Shown here piece after piece: positions 34,601 through 42,940 of a DNA stretch of 64,000 bases. This DNA is from Hymenobacter psoromatis (GTDB lineage Bacteria; Bacteroidota; Bacteroidia; Cytophagales; Hymenobacteraceae), in contig NZ_JAIFAG010000001.1 of assembly GCF_020012125.1 (NCBI RefSeq), positions 558,001-622,000 of the forward strand, given 5' to 3'. The notes under the pieces are model-generated. The model did not search any database and was not told the DNA's origin. It saw only the letters and a list, made by a program, of their open reading frames with translations. The stretch's first letter is position 1. Each line of letters opens with the position of its first letter. Position numbers and translations under genes: made by a program.

Positions 34601-35116
34601 ATGAGCCGAGGATTTATAAAAGAGGACGATGCCCAAACGCCGCCCATCGTGCCGCCTCGCGCCGCACTGCCGCCCGGTACCCCAAACTATGTGACGCCCA
34701 ACGGCCTAGAGCAGCTGCGCGCCGAGCTGGTCACGCTCGAAGCCACCCGCCCCGCCAGCGAAGCCGACCGCGGCAACGACACCGACCGCACCCACCGCCT
34801 CTCGCTGCTCAACGGCCGGCTCGCGCTCCTCACCGAGCGCCTGGCCAGCGCCCGCCTCGTGGACCCCGCCACCCAGCCTCCCGGCGAGGTGCGCTTCGGG
34901 GCCACCGTCAGGCTGCGCACCCGGCAGGGGGGTAGGGTCGGGTTCGAGCGCACCTTCACCATTGTGGGTGTGGATGAGGCAGACATCGCGCAGGGTAAGG
35001 TTGGCTTCGTGGCGCCCATCGCCCGCGCTGTGCAGGGCGCGCAAGTAGGCCAGGTCGTGACTTTGCACCTCGGCCCGGCTACGAAAGAGGTGGAGGTAGT
35101 GAGCATTGCTTATTGA
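34601..35116 (+). CDS. GreA/GreB-family elongation factor
   Basis: A 171-residue protein of the GreA/GreB type, which helps stalled RNA polymerase cleave back-tracked RNA. It has the Bacteroidota opening GFIKEDD and PPRAALPPGTPNYVTPNGLEQL, a coiled-coil region with acidic residues (LEATRPASEADRG), and the C-terminal FKBP-like fold (VRFGATVRLR, FTIVGVDEAD, APIARAVQGAQVG). The tip residues of the coil are less conserved than in true GreA, so it could be a paralogue. Confidence 0.83.
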   Translation: MSRGFIKEDDAQTPPIVPPRAALPPGTPNYVTPNGLEQLRAELVTLEATRPASEADRGNDTDRTHRLSLLNGRLALLTERLASARLVDPATQPPGEVRFGATVRLRTRQGGRVGFERTFTIVGVDEADIAQGKVGFVAPIARAVQGAQVGQVVTLHLGPATKEVEVVSIAY

Positions 35117-35137
35117 GAGGGGTAGAGCGAAAACGTT

Positions 35138-35178
35138 TGCCCTTGCTTGATGCGCAACATGTTCGCAAGGACGGGCAG
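35138..35178. repeat. Decayed palindromic repeat
   Basis: TTGCCCTTGC...GCAAGGACGGGCA pairs imperfectly, and the right half matches the family-B repeat at 40111-40143. It is probably a degraded copy, located between the Gre-type gene and the aldehyde dehydrogenase. Confidence 0.45.
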
Positions 35179-35330
35179 TCCTCAGCCGGTTAACAATTTT
35201 TACCAACTATCCGAGCCGTAACTTTTTTAGTGAGTAATGACTTACTAACTTAGTATTGTTGATTTGCCGCTGTTCAGGTTAACTGTGGCTGTGTCCCATT
35301 TTCATTCCTCACCAAATCCCACCCTTTATC

Positions 35331-36860
35331 ATGGTTGAAACGCTTGAAAAACCAACTACCGTAGTGGCCCGGCCCAATTTTAAATCGCACTACGACAACT
35401 TTATCGGCGGCAAATGGGTCGCTCCCGTTAAGGGTCAGTACTTCGACAACCCGTCGCCGATTGATGGCAAGGCGTTCTGCAAAGTGGCCCGCAGTACCAA
35501 GGAAGATATTGAGCTGGCGCTCGACGCGGCCCACGAAGCCTTCAAAACCTGGAGCAAAGCCTCGCCGACCGTTCGCAGCGGTGTGCTACTGAAAATCGCC
35601 GACATCATGGAGGCCAACCTGCCCTACCTGGCGGCAGTCGAGACGATAGAAAATGGCAAGGCCATCCGCGAAACGATGGCTGCTGACCTGCCGCTGGCCA
35701 TCGACCACTTCCGCTACTTTGCGGGCGTAATTCGGGCTGAAGAAGGCTCCGCTACTGAGCTGAATGAAAGTACATTATCGCTGGTAATTCAGGAGCCGCT
35801 GGGCGTGGTGGGGCAGATTATTCCCTGGAACTTCCCGCTGCTGATGGCGACCTGGAAAATTGCGCCCGCCCTGGCCGCCGGCTGCTGCGTGGTGGTGAAA
35901 CCCGCCGAGCAAACGCCCGCCAGCATTATGGTCCTTATGGAGTTGCTGCAAGAAGTGATTCCGCCCGGCGTACTCAATGTAGTGAACGGCTTCGGCCTAG
36001 AAGCCGGCAAGCCGCTGGCCAGCAACAAGCGCGTGCAGAAAGTCGCCTTCACCGGCGAAACGACCACCGGTCGCCTCATTCTGCAATATGCCGCCGAAAA
36101 TATCATCCCCGTGACGATGGAACTGGGCGGCAAGTCGCCCAACGTGTTCTGCAAGAGCGTGATGGACCACGACGATGATTTCCTCGACAAGTGCATTGAG
36201 GGCGCGGTGATGTTTGCGCTCAACCAGGGTGAAATCTGCACCTGCCCCTCGCGACTGCTGGTACACGAAGACATTTACGACGCGTTCATCGCCCGCGTTA
36301 TCGCCCGCGTGAAAGCTATCAAGCTCGGTAACCCAATGGATACCAACACGATGATGGGCGCGCAAGCCTCGAACGACCAGTTTGAGAAAATCCTGAGCTA
36401 CCTCGAAATCGGCAAGGCCGAAGGGGCGCAAGTACTGGTGGGCGGCGACGCGTACCAGCAGGAAGACGGCGCGCTGGCCGAAGGCTACTACATCCAGCCC
36501 ACCATCTTCCGGGGCCACAACAAGATGCGGATTTTCCAGGAGGAAATCTTCGGCCCGGTGCTGTCCGTCACCACTTTTAAGGACAGTGAAGAGGCCATTG
36601 CCATTGCCAACGACACGCTCTACGGCCTCGGTGCCGGCCTCTGGACCCGCGATGCCCACGAAATGTATATGATGCCCCGCGCCATTCAGGCCGGCCGCGT
36701 GTGGGTGAACTGCTACCACGACTACCCCGCTGGCGCGCCCTTTGGCGGCTACAAAGCCTCCGGCTTCGGCCGCGAAAACCACAAAATGATGCTGGCCCAC
36801 TATCGGCAGACCAAGAATATGCTGATTTCTTACAGCCAACAAAAACTAGGGTTCTTTTAA
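35331..36860 (+). CDS. Aldehyde dehydrogenase (NAD-dependent, AldA/ExaC-like)
   Basis: A 509-residue aldehyde dehydrogenase that oxidises aldehydes to acids. It has [42 protein letters not shown] with the general base, and the nucleophile in [11 protein letters not shown] (Cys near residue 303). The C-terminal [12 protein letters not shown] is intact. ALDHs of this type are often paired with a DUF779 gene, as here. A 17-bp hairpin follows the stop. Confidence 0.94.
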   Translation: MVETLEKPTTVVARPNFKSHYDNFIGGKWVAPVKGQYFDNPSPIDGKAFCKVARSTKEDIELALDAAHEAFKTWSKASPTVRSGVLLKIADIMEANLPYLAAVETIENGKAIRETMAADLPLAIDHFRYFAGVIRAEEGSATELNESTLSLVIQEPLGVVGQIIPWNFPLLMATWKIAPALAAGCCVVVKPAEQTPASIMVLMELLQEVIPPGVLNVVNGFGLEAGKPLASNKRVQKVAFTGETTTGRLILQYAAENIIPVTMELGGKSPNVFCKSVMDHDDDFLDKCIEGAVMFALNQGEICTCPSRLLVHEDIYDAFIARVIARVKAIKLGNPMDTNTMMGAQASNDQFEKILSYLEIGKAEGAQVLVGGDAYQQEDGALAEGYYIQPTIFRGHNKMRIFQEEIFGPVLSVTTFKDSEEAIAIANDTLYGLGAGLWTRDAHEMYMMPRAIQAGRVWVNCYHDYPAGAPFGGYKASGFGRENHKMMLAHYRQTKNMLISYSQQKLGFF

Positions 36861-36886
36861 GGGATTTAATCGTAAATTAATCAACC

Positions 36887-36933
36887 AAAGAAGAACGTCA
36901 TGCTGAGCTTGCCGAAGCATGACGTTCTTCTTT
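36887..36933. repeat. Compact hairpin (family A-type), 17-bp perfect stem
   Basis: Arms 36887-36903 and 36917-36933 are exact reverse complements, with a 13-base loop. The core AACGTCATGC/GCATGACGTT matches the outer half of the AACGTCATGCTGA repeats; the loop carries TGAGCTTGCCGAA. It is the shortened form of that family. It separates the aldehyde dehydrogenase and DUF779 genes. Confidence 0.8.
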
Positions 36934-36990
36934 GATTCTTGGGCAGTCCCTAAATAGCTTCAGTATCACCCATTCACCCGTTGCCCAAAG

Positions 36991-37383
36991 ATGCCTACCT
37001 CCCGCGTCCTCGTCACTACCGCCGCCGAAGCCACCATTGACCTGCTGCGCGACGAGCACGGCCCGCTTATGTTTCACCAAAGTGGCGGCTGCTGCGATGG
37101 TTCCTCGCCGATGTGCTTCCAGAAGGGCGAGTTTCGGGTGGGCGGTAGCGATGTGTGGCTGGGCCAGATTCATGGCTGCGACTTTTTTATGAGCGCCAGC
37201 CAGTTCGAGTACTGGCAGCACACCCAACTGACCGTGGACGTGACGAAGGGTAGGGGCGCAAGTTTCTCCTTGGAAATCCCGTTGGGCGTGCGTTTTCTCA
37301 TCCGCTCCCGGCTTTTTACGGAGGAAGAAAGCCAGCACATGGAGTCGGTGCTCAACGGCGAAGAATATCTGGAGCAGGTCTGA
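36991..37383 (+). CDS. DUF779 protein
   Basis: A 130-residue DUF779 protein. It has TTAAEATIDLLRDEHGPLMFHQSGGCCDGSSPMCF with the conserved Cys cluster, GSDVWLGQIHGCDFFMS with His-Cys, and FLIRSRLFTEEES. The Cys/His pattern suggests metal binding. DUF779 genes usually follow an aldehyde dehydrogenase, and the protein is thought to assist it; the mechanism is unknown. Confidence 0.9.
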   Translation: MPTSRVLVTTAAEATIDLLRDEHGPLMFHQSGGCCDGSSPMCFQKGEFRVGGSDVWLGQIHGCDFFMSASQFEYWQHTQLTVDVTKGRGASFSLEIPLGVRFLIRSRLFTEEESQHMESVLNGEEYLEQV

Positions 37384-37407
37384 AACCGGCCAATGCTATA
37401 ACCCAAA

Positions 37408-37436
37408 AAAGGCCCGGCGACATTCGCCGGGCCTTT
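37408..37436. terminator. Bidirectional terminator
   Basis: A 13-bp perfect stem (37408-37420 with 37424-37436) with a three-base loop is flanked by A-runs on the left and T on the right. It sits between convergent genes (DUF779 and a lipoprotein), so it can end both transcripts. Confidence 0.85.
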
Positions 37437-37456
37437 AGTTTGCGCCGTGGTCGGCG

Positions 37457-37990
37457 TTATTTTTTCTCCTGCACGGGCAGGTCTTCGAGCTGGGCGAGAC
37501 TGATTTTCCAGTTGCCGTCGCTGGCTTTCTTCCACAAAAAGACGTAGTTGCCGGAGCCCGCGCCGGTGGCTTTCTCGGTGGCGGTGGGCAGCACGTCCAC
37601 CGTAAACGTGCCGGCCTCATAGGCCATGCCAGCATCGCTACCGGTACTGAGACTATTGGTTTTGAGGTTAGAGATTGTGGTAATAGTCGGGGTTACCCAC
37701 TTATTGGTCACCTCGTCCTTGCCGCTGAAATGCGTTTCGCCTTGCAAAAACTGCACGTCATCGGCCAGCATATCCGTGACCTGGCTCGCCTGTTTGGCAT
37801 TCCAGGCGCTCACAAATTTCTGGTCGAGGTCGGCCACGTTGGCGGCTGTGCCACTGGCGGCGGGTGCATCGGCCGTGGTGCTGGGGCTAGCCGTGGGGCT
37901 GGCCGCGCCGGTAGCCGCGGGTTGGTTTTGATTGCCGGAGCAAGCCGTGAGCAGGGCCGCCACGCAGCCGGAGAGCAGGTAAAGTTTCAT
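37457..37990 (-). CDS. SnoaL/DUF4440-like lipoprotein
   Basis: A 177-residue lipoprotein (lipobox LTAC, Cys17) with a Ala/Thr/Ser linker to about residue 50, then an NTF2-like fold: VADLDQKFVSAWNAKQASQVTDMLADDVQFLQG, GKDEVTNKWV, and KASDGNWKISLAQLEDLPV. Such folds bind small molecules or act as immunity/stress proteins; the role is unknown. The ATG at 37990 is chosen because the signal peptide starts there. Confidence 0.75.
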   Translation of the reverse strand: MKLYLLSGCVAALLTACSGNQNQPAATGAASPTASPSTTADAPAASGTAANVADLDQKFVSAWNAKQASQVTDMLADDVQFLQGETHFSGKDEVTNKWVTPTITTISNLKTNSLSTGSDAGMAYEAGTFTVDVLPTATEKATGAGSGNYVFLWKKASDGNWKISLAQLEDLPVQEKK

Positions 37991-38026
37991 GAAGAGTTTT
38001 GGAAATGAAAGAACGAAGGAGGACAA

Positions 38027-38051
38027 AAAAACCCAGGCCGGGGAGCCTGGG
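38027..38051 (-). terminator. Intrinsic terminator
   Basis: On the minus strand the stem CCCAGGC/GCCTGGG (38032-38038 with 38045-38051) is followed by seven T. It ends the transcript of the YMGG-type gene. Confidence 0.8.
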
Positions 38052-38066
38052 CTGAAAACCTGCTAC

Positions 38067-38684
38067 CTACCAGCTTTTGCGCCGCACCTCCGAAAAAGAG
38101 TAGGGATAGCCCGTCTGGTCGTAGTTAGGGTTGGAGAAAAAGCCGGCAGCCACGGCTAGGTCGGCCACGGCGGGCGCGGCCCCTTGAGCCTGGCTGGCTT
38201 CGGCGCGGTGCTCGGCGGCGAGGCGGCGGTCAGCGGCGGCGCGGGCAGTACTGGTGCGAGCCGCATTGGCACGCGCGGTGGCAACGCGCTCATCGGCAGC
38301 CCGCGCTGAAGCCTGGGCGGCGGTGGTGCGCTGGGTGGCGGCGTCCCGCTGGCTGGCCGCGGCCTGAGCTTCGGCGGCAGCCTGCTCGCGGGCGGCGGCC
38401 TGCTGGGCGGCCACGGCGGCGGCGGCTTTGCGCTTGTTATCCGTGTGCTTGCCTACGGCGTAGCCTACGCCGGTGCCCGCTAGGCCGCCAATTAGCGCAC
38501 CCACCTTGCGATTGCGGCCATTAACCAAGATGCCGCCCAAAATGCCGGCGGCCCCACCGATGGCGGCATCTTTGGCCTGGGGGCTCCAGCCGCGGCGCGG
38601 CGGTGCCTGCGCCTGGGCCTGCGAAGCGGGAAATAAGCCCAGCATTAGGACCGGAATGAGGAGTAACCAGCTGATGCGTTTCAT
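38067..38684 (-). CDS. YMGG-like Gly-zipper protein with Ala-rich coil
   Basis: A 205-residue secreted protein: signal peptide to about residue 25, a glycine-zipper segment (AIGGAAGILGGILV...VGALIGGLAGTGVGYAVG) at about 40-80, and then an Ala/Arg/Gln-rich helical region to about 170. Gly-zipper motifs can insert in membranes. The coil contains repeated AQQAAAREQAAAEAQAAA-type blocks. No specific role is known. Confidence 0.65.
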   Translation of the reverse strand: MKRISWLLLIPVLMLGLFPASQAQAQAPPRRGWSPQAKDAAIGGAAGILGGILVNGRNRKVGALIGGLAGTGVGYAVGKHTDNKRKAAAAVAAQQAAAREQAAAEAQAAASQRDAATQRTTAAQASARAADERVATARANAARTSTARAAADRRLAAEHRAEASQAQGAAPAVADLAVAAGFFSNPNYDQTGYPYSFSEVRRKSW

Positions 38685-38783
38685 GATGATGAATAGATGA
38701 AGAAAAGATGCTCATTGATAAGGTATTAGCCAGTACCTAGCCTGGAGCTAGGTACGTGAAGCAGCCGAATGAGTTGGGCGCGG

Positions 38784-39992
38784 CTACTCGCGGTAGCGCC
38801 ACAGCGGCCACACTGTACCCGCCGCAAAATAACTCACCTCGGGGGCCAGCTCCAGTAAGCCATCGGCGGCAAGCAGGCCCGCGAGGTCACCTGAGCCGGC
38901 GGTGGGGGTAGGGAAAGCCAGCAGCCGGCCATCGGGCGCGTTTTCCAGGCGCACGGCCAAAAAGCAAGTCAGCGCGGGCTTAAAGTCGAACGGCGCGGCT
39001 AGCGCCGCGAACTGCGGCGGCCGCGCCGCCGCGCCCTGGCACTGCCGCAGCCAGCCGCGCACGTAGCGGTAGTAGGCCGCGAACGTGGCCACCGGGTTGC
39101 CGGGCAGCGCGAACACCACCGCCCCGCCCGGCCGCGCCCCGAACCACAGCGGCTGTCCCGGTCGCTGCGCCACCCGGTGAAAAAGCTCGCTTACCCCCGA
39201 TTCGCGTAGCGCTTGCGGTAAAAAATCGGCCTTGCCCTTCGACACGCCCCCGCTAAGCAGCACCGCGTCGAAGCTGGTTAGCAGCGGTAATAAATTAGCT
39301 TTAAGCGCGGCCAGGTCGTCAGTAAAATGAAATACCTTGCTCGCCACGCCGTCCAGGGCTAAGGCGGCTTGCAGCATGGCGGCGTTGGAACTGCGAATCT
39401 GGTGGGGCAGGGGCGTGGCCGCGATGGGTACGATTTCGTCGCCGGTGCTCACCACGGCCAAGCGCGGGCGGCGGGCCACGACCAGCGTGGCCGCGCCCAC
39501 AGTGGCCGCCACCGCCACATCGGCCGGGCTCAGCACGAGGCCCGATGTTAGCAGCCGCGCCCCGGCGGGCTGGTCGCTACCCTGGCGGTGCACGTTGTGA
39601 CCCGGCCGGGGGGGCAGGGCGCGCACGGCGGCCTGCCGGGCCGGCGTAGCAGTAAAATCCAGGTCCTCGTAGCGAATCACCGTGTCGGTGCCGGGGGGTA
39701 GGGCCGCGCCGGTCATGATTTCAATGGCCGCCCGCGGGTCGGCCAGCGGCTGGGGCACGTCGCCGGCCAGCTGGGTGCGCTCGATGCGGAACTGCGTTTG
39801 GCCGGCGGCTAAGGCGTTGTAGTTTAGGGCGATGCCGTCCATCGTTACCCGGTCGTAGGGTGGGAAATCGCGGTCGGCCGCTACATCCTGGGCCAGTACG
39901 CGGCCCACGGCGGCGGCCAGTGGCACGGTTTCGGGAGGTAGGGGCCGGACAGTGGCCAGGATGCGGCGGTAAGCGTCTTCAACGGAAAGCAC
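38784..39992 (-). CDS. moeA: Molybdopterin molybdotransferase
   Basis: MoeA inserts molybdate into adenylated molybdopterin to give Mo-cofactor. The 402-residue protein has PPYDRVTMDGIAL near residue 43, VVSTGDEIVP in the middle, VLLSGGVSKGKAD near residue 240, and ALPGNPVATFAAYYRYV. It is divergent from mobA with a 226-base gap that holds a family-B palindrome. No other Mo-cofactor genes are in the window. Confidence 0.93.
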   Translation of the reverse strand: MLSVEDAYRRILATVRPLPPETVPLAAAVGRVLAQDVAADRDFPPYDRVTMDGIALNYNALAAGQTQFRIERTQLAGDVPQPLADPRAAIEIMTGAALPPGTDTVIRYEDLDFTATPARQAAVRALPPRPGHNVHRQGSDQPAGARLLTSGLVLSPADVAVAATVGAATLVVARRPRLAVVSTGDEIVPIAATPLPHQIRSSNAAMLQAALALDGVASKVFHFTDDLAALKANLLPLLTSFDAVLLSGGVSKGKADFLPQALRESGVSELFHRVAQRPGQPLWFGARPGGAVVFALPGNPVATFAAYYRYVRGWLRQCQGAAARPPQFAALAAPFDFKPALTCFLAVRLENAPDGRLLAFPTPTAGSGDLAGLLAADGLLELAPEVSYFAAGTVWPLWRYRE

Positions 39993-40036
39993 GGAGGTAG
40001 GCTTTAGGGATAAAAAGTGGGTTTACGTAAAAGTTA

Positions 40037-40143
40037 CCCGTCCTTGCGAGCGCAGCGCGGCAATCTTTCCTGGTCGTTCGCTTCACTGGATTAGTAATCT
40101 TAGCGTGATTGAAAGATTGCCGCGCTGCGCTCGCAAGGACGGG
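40037..40143. repeat. Palindromic repeat between moeA and mobA (family B), 33-bp perfect arms
   Basis: Arms 40037-40069 and 40111-40143 are exact reverse complements around a 41-base loop. The core TTGCGAGCGCAGCGCGGCAA is identical to that at 47954-48058. TTTACGTAAA also occurs just outside on both sides (40022-40031 and 40166-40175), so the element may have an outer inverted repeat. Confidence 0.88.
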
Positions 40144-40218
40144 CGACTTTACGAATGACAATATGTTTTACGTAAACTCTCCGTCAAGCCAAATCCTCCC
40201 TCACTTGTTACCCCATCC

Positions 40219-41388
40219 ATGAGCCCTACCCCCCTGCCCCGCGCCAAGCACGCTGACCTTACCCGCCCCAACCTGGGCGACTTTGCCCGCCACGAGCTGG
40301 CCTTGCTGGGCGCGCCCTGCGGCGAGATTCAGCGGCTGGCGGCCCGCCTCACGGCTGCTTTGGCCCCGGCCGGGCACCGCGTGGGCTACGTGGATGCCGA
40401 CCACGCCAGCGGCGATGCCGAGGCCGCCCAAACACTGAGCCCGCTGCTGCAAGCCGGAGCCTGGGCCGAAGTAACCGATAAGATTCACTTCCGCCGCCGC
40501 GACGACCACGGGCCGTTCGACCGCTTTGCGCAGCCCGCGCTGCTGGCCGCTGCCGACCTGGTGCTGGTGAATGGCAACCACTTCCGCGCCCGCCAGCAAA
40601 TCGTGCTCGTGGACCCGCGCAAGTCATTGGCCCACAAGCTGGATAAGCTGACCGACGTGCAGGTGCTGGTGCTGGCCGAGGGGGTAGGCGAGCTGCCCGA
40701 TTATTTGCAGCAGCACCTGCCGCACCACGCCGCCCTACCCCGCTTCGCGCTGGCCGACCCGGCCGGGCTGGCTGCCTGGGTGCGGCAGTGGCTAGCGGCC
40801 CGGCAGGCCCCGCTGCGCGGGCTGGTGCTGGCCGGCGGCCTCAGCCAGCGGATGCAAACCGACAAAAGCCGCCTGCGCTACGGCCCCACCGGCCGCGAGC
40901 AGCGCGAGGTAGCCGCCGACTTATTGGCCGAAGTTTGCCAGGATGTTTTCGTGTCGTGCCGCGCCGAGCAGGCGGCGGAAATGCCCGTCGGCTTACAGCC
41001 GCTACCCGATACTTTTGTGGGCCTGGGACCAATGGGCGGCATCTTATCCGCTTTTCGGCATGACCCCAACGCGGCCTGGCTGGTGCTGGCCTGCGACCTG
41101 CCCTTCCTTACCACCAACGTGCTGCGCACGCTGGTGGCCGGCCGCCAGCCCGCCCGGCTGGCCACCGCGTTTCAAAGCCCCAATAATGATTTTCCCGAGC
41201 CACTCATCACCATTTTCGAGCCGCGCGCCTACCCCGAACTACTGCGCTTCCTGGGCCTGGGCTACTCGTGCCCGCGCAAGATGCTCATCAACAGCGACGT
41301 AGAAGTGCTCCCTACTCCCGGTGAAGAGGCCCTGCGCAACGTGAACACGCCGGCCGAGCGCGCGGCGGCGGAAAAGGCGCTGGGGTAG
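40219..41388 (+). CDS. mobA: Molybdenum cofactor guanylyltransferase with extra N-domain
   Basis: MobA adds GMP to Mo-cofactor to make the dinucleotide form. The C-terminal half (from residue about 198) has LAGGLSQRMQTDKSRLRY, LGPMGGI, LVLACDLPFL and ITIFEPR, all typical of MobA. The N-terminal 195 residues look like a MobB-type P-loop domain, with RVGYVDADHASGD, but the P-loop itself is replaced by LALLGAPCGEIQRL, so nucleotide binding is doubtful. A MobB-MobA fusion in Bacteroidota is the simplest view. Confidence 0.82.
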   Translation: MSPTPLPRAKHADLTRPNLGDFARHELALLGAPCGEIQRLAARLTAALAPAGHRVGYVDADHASGDAEAAQTLSPLLQAGAWAEVTDKIHFRRRDDHGPFDRFAQPALLAAADLVLVNGNHFRARQQIVLVDPRKSLAHKLDKLTDVQVLVLAEGVGELPDYLQQHLPHHAALPRFALADPAGLAAWVRQWLAARQAPLRGLVLAGGLSQRMQTDKSRLRYGPTGREQREVAADLLAEVCQDVFVSCRAEQAAEMPVGLQPLPDTFVGLGPMGGILSAFRHDPNAAWLVLACDLPFLTTNVLRTLVAGRQPARLATAFQSPNNDFPEPLITIFEPRAYPELLRFLGLGYSCPRKMLINSDVEVLPTPGEEALRNVNTPAERAAAEKALG

Positions 41389-41489
41389 GGGTAGCGATTT
41401 AGGGCTTGCGCAACGTGCCCGCCAGGACAGATGATTATGCGTAAATTCTAGGCTTTACTTTGCGGGGCCGGCTGGGCCGGTTTCCCGCT

Positions 41490-42905
41490 ATGGAGCACGA
41501 CGAAGTATACTGGCGCACGCATTTTGATTGGCCGCTGCTGTCGGTGGCCACGCTGGGGTTTGTGGCCGCGAGCGTGCTGCGCAGCCTGCTCAACAACCCG
41601 CGGCAGCTGCCGCAGGTGCGCGCGTGGCTGCTGGGGCTGTGGGTGCCGGCGGTGCTGGGCTTCGGTGGGTCGGCCGCGTTCGGGTACGTCAATAAGTGGT
41701 TTGCGGTGCTCTACACGCTGTTTGTGCTGGGCGTGTGCGCGGCCGTGCTGCTGCGCCTGCGCCGCTACCGCCCGGCCGCCACGGCGCTGTGGGGCCTCAC
41801 GCCGCTGGCGCTGCATTATACCATTGGGCTTGTGTTGCGGGCGCGGGACTTGCAGTTCGTGCTGCCCTACCGGGACTATTTCCGCATGTGGTCCAAATTC
41901 AACCTGCTCTGGCTGGGCGGGATGCTCGTGCTGGCTTTTGTGCAGAAAAAAAACCTGCGCCAGGAGCAAGAGCGGTTGGCCGAAGCCGAGCAGCTGCGCC
42001 AGCAAGTAGCCGCCCGCAATGTCGCGCTGGAACACTTGGTAGATGAGCGCATGGCCGCCCTCACTCAGCAGGCCGACGCGCTGCAAGCCGCCCTGCGCGA
42101 GCTGCGCGCCACCCAGCAGCAGCTCATCCAAAGCGAGAAAATGGCGAGCCTGGGCGAGCTGACGGCCGGCATCGCCCACGAGATTCAGAACCCGCTCAAC
42201 TTCGTCAACAACTTTGCCGACGTGAGCGCCGAGCTGGTGGCCGAGCTGGAAGCCGAGCAAACCCACCCTACCCCCGACGCCGCCCTCGAAGCCGAACTGC
42301 TGAACGACCTGCGCCACAACCTGCACAAAATCAACCTCCACGGCCAGCGGGCGGCCAGCATCGTGCGCGGGATGCTTCAGCACAGCCGCGCCAGCACCGG
42401 CGAGCGCCAGCCCACCAACCTCAACGCCCTGGCCGATGAGTACCTGCGCCTGGCCTACCACGGCCTACGAGCCCGCGACAAATCCTTCAACGCGACCCTA
42501 AAAACCGATTTTGCGCCCATCCTGCCGCTGGTATCCGCCGTACCTGGCGACCTGGGCCGGGTGCTGCTCAACCTGCTCACCAATGCCTTCTACGCCGTGC
42601 AGCAGCGCCAGCAAGCCGGCGAAGCTGGCTACGCGCCTACTGTGGCCGTGGCCACCCGCCGCGACGGCGACGAGGTAGAAGTCAGCATCCGCGACAATGG
42701 CACGGGCATCCCGGAAGCGGCGCGGGCCAAGATTTTTCAGCCCTTTTTCACCACCAAGCCCACCGGCGAGGGTACCGGCCTGGGCCTCTCGCTGGCCCAC
42801 GACATCGTGGTGCAGGGCCACGGCGGCACCCTCACGGTGGCAAGCCAGGAGGGTGAGTTCACGGAGTTTGTGGTTCGGCTGCCATTTCGGGATTCGACGG
42901 AATAA
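41490..42905 (+). CDS. Sensor histidine kinase 1
   Basis: A 471-residue membrane kinase. Residues 15-150 hold about five hydrophobic segments, with no periplasmic domain of note. A coiled coil (155-215) leads to the HisKA box EKMASLGELTAGIAHEIQN with the phospho-accepting His230. The ATPase domain has VLLNLLTNAFYAV, DNGTGIP, FFTTKPTGEGTGLGLSL. The ATG at 41490 is chosen. It is first of five genes in a row that look like one operon; the gap to the next is 35 bases. Confidence 0.9.
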   Translation: MEHDEVYWRTHFDWPLLSVATLGFVAASVLRSLLNNPRQLPQVRAWLLGLWVPAVLGFGGSAAFGYVNKWFAVLYTLFVLGVCAAVLLRLRRYRPAATALWGLTPLALHYTIGLVLRARDLQFVLPYRDYFRMWSKFNLLWLGGMLVLAFVQKKNLRQEQERLAEAEQLRQQVAARNVALEHLVDERMAALTQQADALQAALRELRATQQQLIQSEKMASLGELTAGIAHEIQNPLNFVNNFADVSAELVAELEAEQTHPTPDAALEAELLNDLRHNLHKINLHGQRAASIVRGMLQHSRASTGERQPTNLNALADEYLRLAYHGLRARDKSFNATLKTDFAPILPLVSAVPGDLGRVLLNLLTNAFYAVQQRQQAGEAGYAPTVAVATRRDGDEVEVSIRDNGTGIPEAARAKIFQPFFTTKPTGEGTGLGLSLAHDIVVQGHGGTLTVASQEGEFTEFVVRLPFRDSTE

Positions 42906-42940
42906 GACGTTTATTTTCAATAATATAACCAATCAATTGC

